Source: Candidatus Merdinaster equi
Lineage (GTDB): Bacteria > Bacillota > Clostridia > Lachnospirales > Lachnospiraceae
Reading direction: 5' to 3'
Assembly (NCBI GenBank): GCA_018064935.1
Contig: JAGHUF010000105.1
Span: 1 to 55,387, forward strand
DNA: 55,387 nt
Made by a program: the position numbers and the translations under genes. Shown here in pieces: positions 35,285 to 43,050 of this stretch; within the stretch, counting starts at the first letter, position 1; each line of letters starts with the position of its first letter. The notes below the pieces were generated by a model, which saw only the letters and a program-made list of their open reading frames with translations, was not told the DNA's origin and did not search any database.

Positions 35285-37051
35285 ATGGCTTTTGATGGAA
35301 TAACTGTCGCAGCACTTGTTAAAGAGTCGCAGAATAAAATATTGAATGGAAGAATTAATAAGATTGCTCAGCCAGAAGAGGATGAACTTCTGTTAACGAT
35401 TAAAAATGATGGAATGCAATACAGACTATTGATTAGTGCTAATGCTTCACTTCCACTTTATTATCTGACTGATGAAAATAAGATAAGCCCCATGACAGCT
35501 CCGGGGTTCTGTATGCTACTTAGAAAGCATATTGGCACTGGTAGAATAACCAGTATAGATCAGCCCGATTTTGAAAGGGTTATTGATATGAGGATTGAAC
35601 ACTTAAATGAGTTGGGAGATCTATGTGCCAAGCACTTATATATAGAGCTTATGGGCAAACACTCTAATATCATTTTTACAGATGACGATGGTAAGATACT
35701 GGACTCAATCAAACGTGTATCTGCTGCGGTCAGCTCTGTCAGGGAGGTTCTTCCGGGAAGAGATTATTTTATTCCGAAAACGGCAGATAAGCGCAACCCT
35801 ATGCTAGAGGATGAGTCGGCGGTGATTGATGTGCTTTCATCTGATCAAAATGCTGGAAACCCATTATACAAGGCAATATATACTTCATACACAGGAGTGT
35901 CGCCAATTGCAGCGAATGAAATCTGTCACAGGGCCGGGGCAGATGCTGATATTCCATTTGGTGCGTTGCCAGAAGGTGTAGGTGGAAGAGTAGCTTCGGT
36001 ATTTGTTTCTTTTTTTGAAAATGTAAAAAAGGGATTGTTTAGTCCGGCGGTATATTATGAAAATGATGTTCCGGCAGAGTATTCGGCGGTAAATCTGGAG
36101 GTTTTGACCTCGGGCGGCGCCAGAGCCAGAGAGTATGACAGTATATCGGGGCTTATTGAGAATTACTATGAAGAGAAAAGCGTAGTAACAAGGATTAGAC
36201 AGAGAAGTGCGGATTTGAGACATATTGTGTCAACTCATCTTGAGCGAAATGTGAAAAAATATGATTTGCAGCTCAAACAGCTTGCAGATACTGACAAGCG
36301 GGATATGTACAAGGTCTATGGAGAGTTGCTTAATACATATGGATATAGTGCAAAACCAGGAGATGCAGAAATTAGTGCGCTTAATTATTATACAAATGAG
36401 GAAATTATAATTCCGTTAGATCCTCTTTTGAGCGCGAGTGAGAATGCGAAGAAATACTTTGATAAATACGGAAAATTAAAAAGAACAAAGGAAGCACTTG
36501 ATGAACTGATTTCAGAAACAAAGGATGAGATAGAACACCTAAAGTCCGTGCTTATGGAACTTGATATCGCACGAAAAGAGGAAGACCTTATTGAAATCAA
36601 GAATGAGATGCTTGCATGTGGCTATATAAAAGGAAGTGGGAATAAGGATAAAGCCAAGGGAAAAGCGCGTGTTGTAAGTAAGCCTTTTCATTATGTGACT
36701 GAAGATAATTATAATATTTATGTTGGAAAAAATAATTTTCAGAACGATGAGCTTACATTTGCGGCTTCTAAGGGTGGAAATGACTGGTGGTTTCATGCAA
36801 AGAAAATCCCGGGGTCGCATGTGGTATTGAAAAGCGATGGAAGAGAGATTCCGGACGAGCTGTTTGAACTGGCTGCCAGACTTGCGGCATTCTATTCAAG
36901 AGGTAAGGAACAGGAAAAGGTAGAGGTTGATTATACACTTAGAAAAAATGTTAAGAAACCTGCTGGAGCAAAACCTGGGTTTGTCATTTATCATACTAAT
37001 TATTCGATGGCGATTGAGCCGGTAGTTGAAGGTGTGAAGCTGGTCGATTGA
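35285..37051 (+). CDS. rqcH: Ribosome quality control protein RqcH (NFACT family)
   Basis: A 588-residue NFACT protein, formerly called fibronectin-binding protein. RqcH recruits Ala-tRNA to stalled 50S subunits and adds C-terminal Ala tails that mark nascent chains for degradation. The order is NFACT-N (opening MAFDGITVAALVKE), a helix-hairpin-helix and coiled-coil middle (about 290-440, with KKYDLQLKQLAD), and the NFACT-R domain with the typical DWWFHAKKIPGSHV. GAGGA precedes the ATG. Rescue-related genes in the same region are rqcH and prfC only; no tmRNA gene is seen. Confidence 0.93.
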   Translation: MAFDGITVAALVKESQNKILNGRINKIAQPEEDELLLTIKNDGMQYRLLISANASLPLYYLTDENKISPMTAPGFCMLLRKHIGTGRITSIDQPDFERVIDMRIEHLNELGDLCAKHLYIELMGKHSNIIFTDDDGKILDSIKRVSAAVSSVREVLPGRDYFIPKTADKRNPMLEDESAVIDVLSSDQNAGNPLYKAIYTSYTGVSPIAANEICHRAGADADIPFGALPEGVGGRVASVFVSFFENVKKGLFSPAVYYENDVPAEYSAVNLEVLTSGGARAREYDSISGLIENYYEEKSVVTRIRQRSADLRHIVSTHLERNVKKYDLQLKQLADTDKRDMYKVYGELLNTYGYSAKPGDAEISALNYYTNEEIIIPLDPLLSASENAKKYFDKYGKLKRTKEALDELISETKDEIEHLKSVLMELDIARKEEDLIEIKNEMLACGYIKGSGNKDKAKGKARVVSKPFHYVTEDNYNIYVGKNNFQNDELTFAASKGGNDWWFHAKKIPGSHVVLKSDGREIPDELFELAARLAAFYSRGKEQEKVEVDYTLRKNVKKPAGAKPGFVIYHTNYSMAIEPVVEGVKLVD

Positions 37052-37092
37052 TATATGTAAAGCTTGGTCTGTTGAGAAAACGTGAAACTGAC

Positions 37093-37165
37093 TGATAAGA
37101 AAGGATATAGCTTGTCAGCAAAGCGACGCAGGGGCGTTTGAATAATGACAAAAGAAGGCTGATAA
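37093..37165 (+). other. Inverted repeats upstream of the yicC promoter
   Basis: TTGTCA and TGACAA flank a 31-base segment holding the hairpin ACGC-AGGG-GCGT, and GTCAGC can instead pair with GCTGAT downstream. The two pairings are mutually exclusive. The right arm of the first overlaps the -35 element of the yicC promoter. No known motif is recognised. Confidence 0.4.
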
Positions 37166-37173
37166 TATATAAT
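37145..37173 (+). promoter_or_regulatory. Promoter for yicC-gmk-rpoZ
   Basis: ATGACA at 37145-37150, 17 bases, TATAAT at 37168-37173; the same hexamers and spacing as the promoter at 22786. Confidence 0.7.
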
Positions 37174-37242
37174 TAATTGGCGAAGAATTGTGAGACGTGT
37201 TGTGATTTCTTTGCAACAGGTTGTATAGAAATGAGGATTACT

Positions 37243-38121
37243 ATGATAAAGAGTATGACCGGCTTTGGCCGAAGTGAGATTCAGGAAGGAAACCGCAAGA
37301 TTTCAGTTGAAATGAAGACTGTAAATCATAGATATCTTGATGTGACAATCAAAATGCCTAAGAAGCTGAATGTTTTTGAGGCTGCTATCAGAGCTGAACT
37401 TAAGAATTATATGCAGCGAGGCAAGGTAGATGTGTTTATCACATACGAGGATACTTCAGAGAACCATGTGACTATTAAATATAATCATGATATTGCTGCC
37501 GAGTATGTGAAGTATTTGCAGCAGATGGGTGAAGAATTCGGACTTGAGAATGATGTGAGAGTATCTACTCTTTCAAGATATCCAGAAGTCCTTGTTATGG
37601 ATGAAGAGAATGCTGATGAGGAAGAGATATGGAAGCTTCTGAAAGAGGCTGTCGGAGAGGCTGCAAATGGTCTTGCCGAAACAAGAATTAAAGAGGGTGA
37701 GAATCTTAAGAACGATCTTATGGATAAGCTCTCTGATATGGAAAAGAATGTTAATTTCATTGCGGAGCGTTCACCTCAGATTATTTCGGAATATCGCGCG
37801 AAGCTGACTGATAAGGTTAAAGAACTTCTTGGTGATACTTCAATTGATGAGGGAAGAATTGCAATGGAGGTTACCATCTACGCAGACAAGCTATGCGTTG
37901 ATGAGGAAATGGTAAGACTGAGAAGCCATATTGAAGCTGTAAGAAACGAGCTAACAAAGGGCGGCTCAATCGGAAGAAAGCTGGACTTCCTGGCACAGGA
38001 AATGAATAGAGAAGCAAATACAATACTTTCCAAGGCAAATGACTTGAAAATATCTGATTGCGGAATTGAATTAAAGACAACTATTGAAAAGATTAGAGAG
38101 CAGATTCAGAATATTGAATAA
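37243..38121 (+). CDS. yicC: YicC family endoribonuclease-like protein
   Basis: A 292-residue YicC protein. It begins MIKSMTGFGRSEIQEGNRKI and ends DCGIELKTTIEKIREQIQNIE, both hallmarks of the family; the middle has LEVRSVN-like VEMKTVNHRYLDV. E. coli YicC is reported to be an endoribonuclease; family role otherwise open. The start at 37243 matches relatives and has GAGGA upstream; a TTG at 37177 would add 22 residues rich in Cys with no binding site. gmk follows in the usual order. Confidence 0.9.
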   Translation: MIKSMTGFGRSEIQEGNRKISVEMKTVNHRYLDVTIKMPKKLNVFEAAIRAELKNYMQRGKVDVFITYEDTSENHVTIKYNHDIAAEYVKYLQQMGEEFGLENDVRVSTLSRYPEVLVMDEENADEEEIWKLLKEAVGEAANGLAETRIKEGENLKNDLMDKLSDMEKNVNFIAERSPQIISEYRAKLTDKVKELLGDTSIDEGRIAMEVTIYADKLCVDEEMVRLRSHIEAVRNELTKGGSIGRKLDFLAQEMNREANTILSKANDLKISDCGIELKTTIEKIREQIQNIE

Positions 38122-38148
38122 AGTCTGCAGGATTGAGTTAAGAAAAGG
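38120..38148 (+). promoter_or_regulatory. Degenerate leader element, copy D (upstream of gmk)
   Basis: The 14-base string AAAGTCTGCAGGAT at 38120-38133 is identical to copy B, and TAAG, then AAAAGGCA, follow after six extra bases, ending 11 bases before the gmk ATG. There is no TGCC partner upstream. Confidence 0.35.
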
Positions 38149-38158
38149 CAAGATTATT

Positions 38159-38791
38159 ATGGAAAAACGAGGTAGCTTAACAGTTATATCTGGATTTGCT
38201 GGAGTGGGAAAAGGTACACTTGTCAAAAAACTTTTGCAGGATTACGATTGCTACGCGCTCAGTATTTCAGCAACAACGAGAGCTCCCAGACCAGGAGAAG
38301 AGCACGGAAGAGAATATTTTTTCGTGACAAAAGAGGAATTTGAGGATAAGATTAAGGGTGAGGGTTTCATCGAGTATGCCCAGTATGTTGGAAACTACTA
38401 TGGTACGCCACGAGAGTATGTTGAACAGCAACTTTCATGTGGCAAGGATGTTATCCTCGAAATAGAGATTCAGGGTGCACTTCAGATTAAGAAGAAGTTC
38501 CCTGATTCTGTACTGGTATATATTCTTCCTCCTTCTGCGAAGGAATTAGAGGCAAGGCTTCGTGGCAGAGGGACTGAGACTGAGGAAAAGATTGTTGCCA
38601 GATTATCGAGAGCCGCCAAGGAGAGCGAAGGGCTTGAGGAATACGACTATATCATAGTTAATGATGATATTGAAGCCGCTAAGACAAGGTTGCATGGTGT
38701 CATTCAGGCATCGCACAATGCGCCTGTTAGAAATAAAGAATTTATTGCAAAGATCCGCGAGGAAGTAAGTGGATTTGCGAAAGGAGAATAA
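38159..38791 (+). CDS. gmk: Guanylate kinase
   Basis: A 210-residue guanylate kinase (GMP plus ATP to GDP plus ADP). The P-loop reads SGFAGVGKGTL, with Phe-Ala in place of the common Pro-Ser; the GMP-binding stretch is SATTRAPRPGEEHGREYFFV and the ILEIEIQGALQI strand is present. The start at 38159 matches the usual beginning of the family; an in-frame ATG at 38084 lies inside yicC. The rpoZ start is 2 bases after the stop, the standard gmk-rpoZ pair. Confidence 0.95.
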   Translation: MEKRGSLTVISGFAGVGKGTLVKKLLQDYDCYALSISATTRAPRPGEEHGREYFFVTKEEFEDKIKGEGFIEYAQYVGNYYGTPREYVEQQLSCGKDVILEIEIQGALQIKKKFPDSVLVYILPPSAKELEARLRGRGTETEEKIVARLSRAAKESEGLEEYDYIIVNDDIEAAKTRLHGVIQASHNAPVRNKEFIAKIREEVSGFAKGE

Positions 38792-38793
38792 AA

Positions 38794-39027
38794 ATGATAC
38801 ATCCATCCTATGCTGACCTGATGGAGGTCGTAAATCAGGGTATTTCTGAAGGAGAAGAGCCAATTGTTCGTTCGAGATACTCAATCGTTATGGCAACAAG
38901 CAAGCGTGCAAGACAGATAATTGCTGGAGATGCACCACTTGTTGACGCAAAAGAGGGTGAAAAGCCTTTGTCTGTTGCTGTTGATGAGATGGATAAGGGA
39001 CAGCTTCTTATCCTCAATGAGGCATAA
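38794..39027 (+). CDS. rpoZ: RNA polymerase omega subunit
   Basis: A 77-residue omega subunit that chaperones beta-prime. It carries SRYSIVMATSKRARQI, the conserved central helix, and KPLSVAVDEM. It is directly after gmk, with AAAGGAG as binding site, and a strong terminator follows at 39073. Confidence 0.93.
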   Translation: MIHPSYADLMEVVNQGISEGEEPIVRSRYSIVMATSKRARQIIAGDAPLVDAKEGEKPLSVAVDEMDKGQLLILNEA

Positions 39028-39072
39028 TTATCTATATGCTGAACATGTGCATTTCTGTACACTGTTCAAAGA

Positions 39073-39113
39073 ATAATCGAGTAGGATAATTAACCTACTC
39101 GATTATATTTTTT
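39073..39113 (+). terminator. Terminator after rpoZ
   Basis: A perfect 13-bp stem (ATAATCGAGTAGG with CCTACTCGATTAT), an 8-base loop, and ATTTTTT. Confidence 0.92.
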
Positions 39114-39207
39114 CACAAATAGATGTTTTTATTTTATAGTTTTTTGGCTATAGATTAGTTAATCAGATACAAACAATAATGGGCAGACTGGTGGATTAGT
39201 AGGTTTC

Positions 39208-40548
39208 ATGGTTAAGATTTATATGGTATCGCTTGGATGTGATAAAAATCTTGTTGATACCGAAGTTATGCTTGGGATTTTGGCTAAAAATTCCCAATAT
39301 GAATTGACTGATGATGAGAATGAGGCAGAGGTTATTATAGTAAATACCTGCTGCTTTATTGGTGATGCCAAGGAAGAGAGTATACAGACCCTGATAGAGA
39401 TGGGGCAGCTTAAGGAAACGGGTAAAGCCAAGGCACTAATTGCAACAGGATGTCTTGCTCAAAGATATTCAAAAGAAATAAGAGAACAGCTTCCAGAAGT
39501 TGATGCAATCATCGGCACACTTTCGATTGATTCAATTGAAAGAGCAGTGAACGATGTGCTTACTGGTAAGAATCGGGACTATATGGAAGATATAGACAGA
39601 AAGCCTGTCGTTGGCAAACAGGTGCTCACAACGGGTGGTCATTATGCCTATCTGAAAATCGCTGAGGGATGCGATAAGAGATGTACCTACTGTGTTATTC
39701 CCAAGGTGAGAGGCAATTATAGAAGCGTTCCGATGGAAGAACTGGTTAATCAGGCTTCTTCTCTTGCTTTGGGCGGAGTGAAAGAGCTTATCCTTGTTGC
39801 ACAGGAAACTACGCTATATGGCCGCGATTTATATGGTGAGAAAAAGCTCCCCGAGCTACTCGATAAATTGTGTGAGATTGCTGGGATAGAGTGGATTAGG
39901 CTTATGTACTGCTATCCGGAGGAAATCACCGATGAATTAATTGCTGTGATGAAAAGACAGAAAAAGATATGTCATTATCTGGATTTGCCTATACAGCATG
40001 CGTCTGACAACGTACTAAAAAGTATGGGAAGAAGAACTTCGAGGGAAGCATTTCTTGAAAGGATTAGTTACATTCGTAAGGAAATACCTGATATTTGCCT
40101 TAGGACATCACTCATAGCTGGATTTCCAGGGGAAACTGATGAGGATGTAGACATCCTTGTAGATTTTATCAAGGAAGTTAGATTTGACAGACTTGGTTGC
40201 TTCACATATTCAAGGGAAGAGGACACTGTTGCTTATGCGATGAAGGGACAGATTCCCGAGAGAGAAAAAAAGAAAAGACGTGCGCGGGTGATGGAGACCC
40301 AGCAACAAATTGCATTTGATATTGGTTCGGCCATGGTTGGGAAGGTATGTGATGCTTTTGTAGAAGGTGAGATACCTAATGAAGCTGATCCTGATACGAG
40401 ATGTTATGTTGCAAGAACCTACAGGGATGCACCTGGCGTTGATGGATATGTTTTTGTTAACAGTAATAGACAGCTCATGAGTGGAGATATTGTGAGAGTG
40501 CAGATTACTGGGCAGAATGATTATGACTTGATAGGAACTGAATTATAA
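39208..40548 (+). CDS. rimO: Ribosomal protein S12 methylthiotransferase RimO
   Basis: A 446-residue radical SAM enzyme that methylthiolates Asp of ribosomal protein S12. The N-terminal MTTase domain has three cluster-binding Cys (SLGCDKN, NTCCF, TGCLAQRY), the radical SAM motif is EGCDKRCTYCVIP, and a TRAM domain closes the C-terminus. The opening MVKIYMVSLGCDKNLVDTE indicates RimO rather than MiaB. The binding site is weak. It is followed at 34 bases by pgsA. Confidence 0.94.
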   Translation: MVKIYMVSLGCDKNLVDTEVMLGILAKNSQYELTDDENEAEVIIVNTCCFIGDAKEESIQTLIEMGQLKETGKAKALIATGCLAQRYSKEIREQLPEVDAIIGTLSIDSIERAVNDVLTGKNRDYMEDIDRKPVVGKQVLTTGGHYAYLKIAEGCDKRCTYCVIPKVRGNYRSVPMEELVNQASSLALGGVKELILVAQETTLYGRDLYGEKKLPELLDKLCEIAGIEWIRLMYCYPEEITDELIAVMKRQKKICHYLDLPIQHASDNVLKSMGRRTSREAFLERISYIRKEIPDICLRTSLIAGFPGETDEDVDILVDFIKEVRFDRLGCFTYSREEDTVAYAMKGQIPEREKKKRRARVMETQQQIAFDIGSAMVGKVCDAFVEGEIPNEADPDTRCYVARTYRDAPGVDGYVFVNSNRQLMSGDIVRVQITGQNDYDLIGTEL

Positions 40549-40582
40549 AATAGACATTTGTGGATTGGAGTATAGAGTATTT

Positions 40583-41140
40583 ATGAATTTACCTAATAAA
40601 CTAACAACACTTCGAGTAATACTTATTCCTTTTTTTGTGGTGGCATTGTTAGTCCCGATGTTTGGAGAAGCGAGAGGAGAGGGCATATGTAAGTGGATTG
40701 CTCTTGGAATTTTTGCAATTGCTTCCTTTACTGATTTTCTGGATGGACAGATAGCCAGAAAGAGAAATCTGGTGACCAATTTTGGAAAATTTATGGACCC
40801 GCTTGCTGATAAACTTCTCGTCTGCTCAGCAATGATTTGTCTGGTGGATTTGGGGAGATTAGAATCATGGATTGTGATTATTATTATTGCCAGAGAGTTT
40901 ACGATTAGTGGATTTAGACTAATTGCATCAGATAATGGTGTTGTGATTGCGGCTAGCTACTGGGGAAAGTTTAAAACGGTGTTCCAGATGGTGATGGTAA
41001 TTCTTATGATTATGAATCTTCCATTTTGCTGGTTTTATATTACAACTGAAGTAATCAAGTGGATTGCACTTGCGCTTACTATTATTTCACTCGTGGATTA
41101 TCTGATTAAGAATAGAAAGGTGATGCTTGATCAGAAGTAA
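40583..41140 (+). CDS. pgsA: CDP-diacylglycerol-glycerol-3-phosphate 3-phosphatidyltransferase
   Basis: A 185-residue membrane enzyme that makes phosphatidylglycerol phosphate. The CDP-alcohol phosphatidyltransferase signature is seen as DGQIARKRNLVTNFGKFMDP followed by LAD, with all four conserved Asp. Four to five membrane helices follow. It opens MNLPNKLTTLRVILIPFFV, which fixes the ATG at 40583; a TTG at 40565 would add six residues. The order rimO-pgsA-cinA-recA is conserved in Firmicutes. Confidence 0.95.
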   Translation: MNLPNKLTTLRVILIPFFVVALLVPMFGEARGEGICKWIALGIFAIASFTDFLDGQIARKRNLVTNFGKFMDPLADKLLVCSAMICLVDLGRLESWIVIIIIAREFTISGFRLIASDNGVVIAASYWGKFKTVFQMVMVILMIMNLPFCWFYITTEVIKWIALALTIISLVDYLIKNRKVMLDQK

Positions 41141-41197
41141 CTGGTTGGGCTTCTAGTGTATGAAAACATTTTTCAATGTTTAGGGCGCGTAGATATG

Positions 41198-41236
41198 TGC
41201 CTGCGATAGAATAGCAGGTTAAGGAAGAGGCATGGG
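41198..41236 (+). promoter_or_regulatory. Repeated leader element, copy C (upstream of cinA)
   Basis: TGCCTGCGATAGAATAGCAG at 41198-41217 then GTTAAGGAAGAGGCATGG, ending 6 bases before the cinA ATG. CCTGC pairs with GCAGG, and TGCC with GGCA. The 3' half GC-A-GG-T-TAAGGAA matches copies A and B; the loop sequence differs. Confidence 0.5.
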
Positions 41237-41241
41237 CGAAT

Positions 41242-42510
41242 ATGACAGCAGAAATTATATGTGTGGGCACTGAAATCTTATTGGGAAATATAGTTAATAC
41301 GAATGCGGCATATCTGGCAAACCAGTGTGCAGCACTTGGACTCACCTGTTTTTACCAGAGTGTGGTGGGTGATAATGAAAAAAGACTGCTTGATCTGGTT
41401 CATTTGGCTATGGGACGTTCAGATATCATTATTATTTGCGGCGGTCTTGGACCAACGCAGGATGATATTACAAAAGAAACAGTGGCAAAAGCAGTGGGGC
41501 TTGATCTTGTTCTTGATGAAAATTCGGCACAAAGAATACGCGAATACTTTGAGAAAAAGGGAACCAAGATTGCTGAAAACAATTGGAAGCAGGCAATGAT
41601 TCCAGTCGGGGCAATGGTACTTAATAATGATAATGGTACCGCACCTGGATTAATTGTTAAGCATGGGGATGTGAGCATTATTCTTTTGCCGGGTCCTCCT
41701 ATTGAATTGGAGCACATGTTTGAGGAATCAGTTAAACCATATCTGATGAAACTAGAAAATGGTGTGATTTATTCTCAGACTTTAAAACTGTGCGGTATAG
41801 CAGAGAGTACAGTTGATGAAACAATCGCTGATTTGGAGAGTGAGGGGAATAATCCTACTGTTGCGCCCTACGCGAAACATGGTGAGGTTCATATTAGAGT
41901 GACAGCCAAGGCAGAAGATGAGAAGGCGGCAAAGAAGTTGTGTAAACCAGTTGTCCGTGAGCTCAAGAGTCGCTTGGGACAAAATATATATGCAACGCAT
42001 GAGCAGGATACACTAGAAGGAGCAGTACTTAATCTGTTGATAGCCAATCATCTGACAATTTGTTCGGCAGAGTCGATTACTGCTGGTATGATTGCTGCAA
42101 GACTGGTGTCTGTTCCTGGAGCCTCAGAAACAGTAAAGAGTGGTTTTGTTACATATTCAAATAAATCCAAGAGAAAGCTTCTTCAGGTAAAAAAATCAAC
42201 GCTTGAAAAGCATGGCGCTGTCAGCGAAGAAACAGTCAGAGAAATGTTGAAGGGTGCAGCAGCGCTTACGAAGGCTGATGTTGTTATTGCCACGAGCGGT
42301 GAGGCAGGCCCTGAACCGTCAGAGAACAAACCAGTTGGACTTGTCTATATCGGTTGCATGATATGTGGCCAGATGGTAGTGAAAGAGTATAATTTCAATG
42401 GCGAGAGAAATAAGATTCGCGAGATGACTACAACAAATGCATTAATGCTGTTGCGAAGCTGTGTTCTGGAGTATTACAGCGAAAAAACATTTGGCAAGCA
42501 GGATAATTAG
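41242..42510 (+). CDS. cinA: CinA family protein (competence/damage-inducible)
   Basis: A 422-residue CinA with an N-terminal MoaB/MogA-like domain (ICVGTEILLGNIVNTNAAYL, CGGLGPTQDD, LPGPPIELEHMF) and a C-terminal PncC-like nicotinamide-nucleotide amidase domain (about 255-410). In the latter the usual ESCTGG reads AESITAG and the usual SGIAGP reads SGEAGPEPSE, so amidase activity is uncertain. CinA couples NAD salvage and, in some bacteria, is induced with recA. The recA gene follows, but after a 540-base gap instead of the usual short spacer. Confidence 0.92.
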   Translation: MTAEIICVGTEILLGNIVNTNAAYLANQCAALGLTCFYQSVVGDNEKRLLDLVHLAMGRSDIIIICGGLGPTQDDITKETVAKAVGLDLVLDENSAQRIREYFEKKGTKIAENNWKQAMIPVGAMVLNNDNGTAPGLIVKHGDVSIILLPGPPIELEHMFEESVKPYLMKLENGVIYSQTLKLCGIAESTVDETIADLESEGNNPTVAPYAKHGEVHIRVTAKAEDEKAAKKLCKPVVRELKSRLGQNIYATHEQDTLEGAVLNLLIANHLTICSAESITAGMIAARLVSVPGASETVKSGFVTYSNKSKRKLLQVKKSTLEKHGAVSEETVREMLKGAAALTKADVVIATSGEAGPEPSENKPVGLVYIGCMICGQMVVKEYNFNGERNKIREMTTTNALMLLRSCVLEYYSEKTFGKQDN

Positions 42511-42534
42511 AATTGAATAGTTGTAAGTGATAGT

Positions 42535-42604
42535 TTACCCCCGTAATTGCATCATGGCAAAAGTATCCATAGGATAAAAAAGCTTGATTGCGATGCGGGG
42601 GTAA
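42535..42604 (+). repeat. Large inverted repeat overlapping a promoter
   Basis: TTACCCCCG (42535-42543) and CGGGGGTAA (42596-42604) are perfect inverted repeats, and ATTGCATC with GATTGCGAT extend the pairing with one bulge. Inside the loop TATCC-ATA-GGATA is another hairpin. The right arm lies between the -35 and -10 of the promoter at 42584. It is not followed by a T run, so it is not a terminator. Confidence 0.65.
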
Positions 42605-42612
42605 TCTATAAT
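42584..42612 (+). promoter_or_regulatory. Promoter within the cinA-recA gap
   Basis: TTGATT at 42584-42589, 17 bases and a perfect TATAAT at 42607-42612. The expected transcription start falls at about 42619, the ATG of a small frame. Confidence 0.6.
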
Positions 42613-42618
42613 GTACAT

Positions 42619-42753
42619 ATGTTCTGGCTTTTAGTTCTTATTTCATATTCCTTCATTTCTTGTATCTTGTTTCTGACTAATGTTGCGAGACAAAAAACAG
42701 GCACAAATATCAGCACCAATCCGATATCAATTCAGGCAAATAGGTTCGTGTAA
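42619..42753 (+). CDS. Possible small membrane protein (leaderless?)
   Basis: A 44-codon frame starting ATG at 42619. It has one hydrophobic segment (FWLLVLISYSFISCILFL) and a polar tail ending NPISIQANRFV. There is no Shine-Dalgarno site, but the predicted transcript would begin at about this ATG, which would make it leaderless. An upstream in-frame ATG at 42547 lies inside the inverted repeat. It could also be non-coding; confidence is low. Confidence 0.3.
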   Translation: MFWLLVLISYSFISCILFLTNVARQKTGTNISTNPISIQANRFV

Positions 42754-42982
42754 ATAATTTCATGTAAATGAAACGGAATTATTATGGCTATATTAGCTAT
42801 ATTAGCTTTTAAACAATAGCTTTTAAAATGATGCAAGACCTGTTTAATGGACAGCTAAGGGATATAATAGTGTATGTAAGCACACGGAGGCACCGGAGGC
42901 ACACGGAGGGTGCGCGGAGAACTTGATGATTAATGATTATAAAAATTAGTATAAAAAGTTAATCAAAAGAGATAATTTCTAA
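42754..42982 (+). other. Non-coding gap upstream of recA with short tandem repeats
   Basis: No gene is seen. The left part has tandem CTATATTAG twice (42792-42812) and CTTTTAAA twice. The right part has CACACGGAGGCACCGGAGG then CACACGGAGGGTGC (about 42882-42914), a G-rich direct repeat in which GCACC can pair with GGTGC. A TATAAT stands at 42859 with no good -35. No known RNA family is recognised. Confidence 0.45.
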
Positions 42983-43011
42983 TTGACAATATCGAACAGA
43001 TGTTTTATATT
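42983..43011 (+). promoter_or_regulatory. recA: recA promoter
   Basis: A consensus TTGACA at 42983-42988, 17-base spacer and TATATT at 43006-43011, 40 bases before the recA ATG and overlapped by a LexA box. Confidence 0.85.
42994..43005 (+). promoter_or_regulatory. LexA box 1 (imperfect)
   Basis: GAACAGATGTTT, one mismatch from GAAC-N4-GTTC, inside the spacer of the recA promoter. Confidence 0.7.
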
Positions 43012-43018
43012 AGCAATA

Positions 43019-43030
43019 GAACGTTTGTTC
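43019..43030 (+). promoter_or_regulatory. LexA box 2 (perfect)
   Basis: GAACGTTTGTTC fits the Firmicutes SOS consensus exactly, just downstream of the recA -10 element, where LexA would block transcription. Confidence 0.9.
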
Positions 43031-43050
43031 TACGACTAAGGAGAATTAAG

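Noticed and set aside
42535-42604. Inverted repeat read as a cinA terminator
   Set aside because: The loop is about 50 bases and no T run follows; it lies over a promoter instead.
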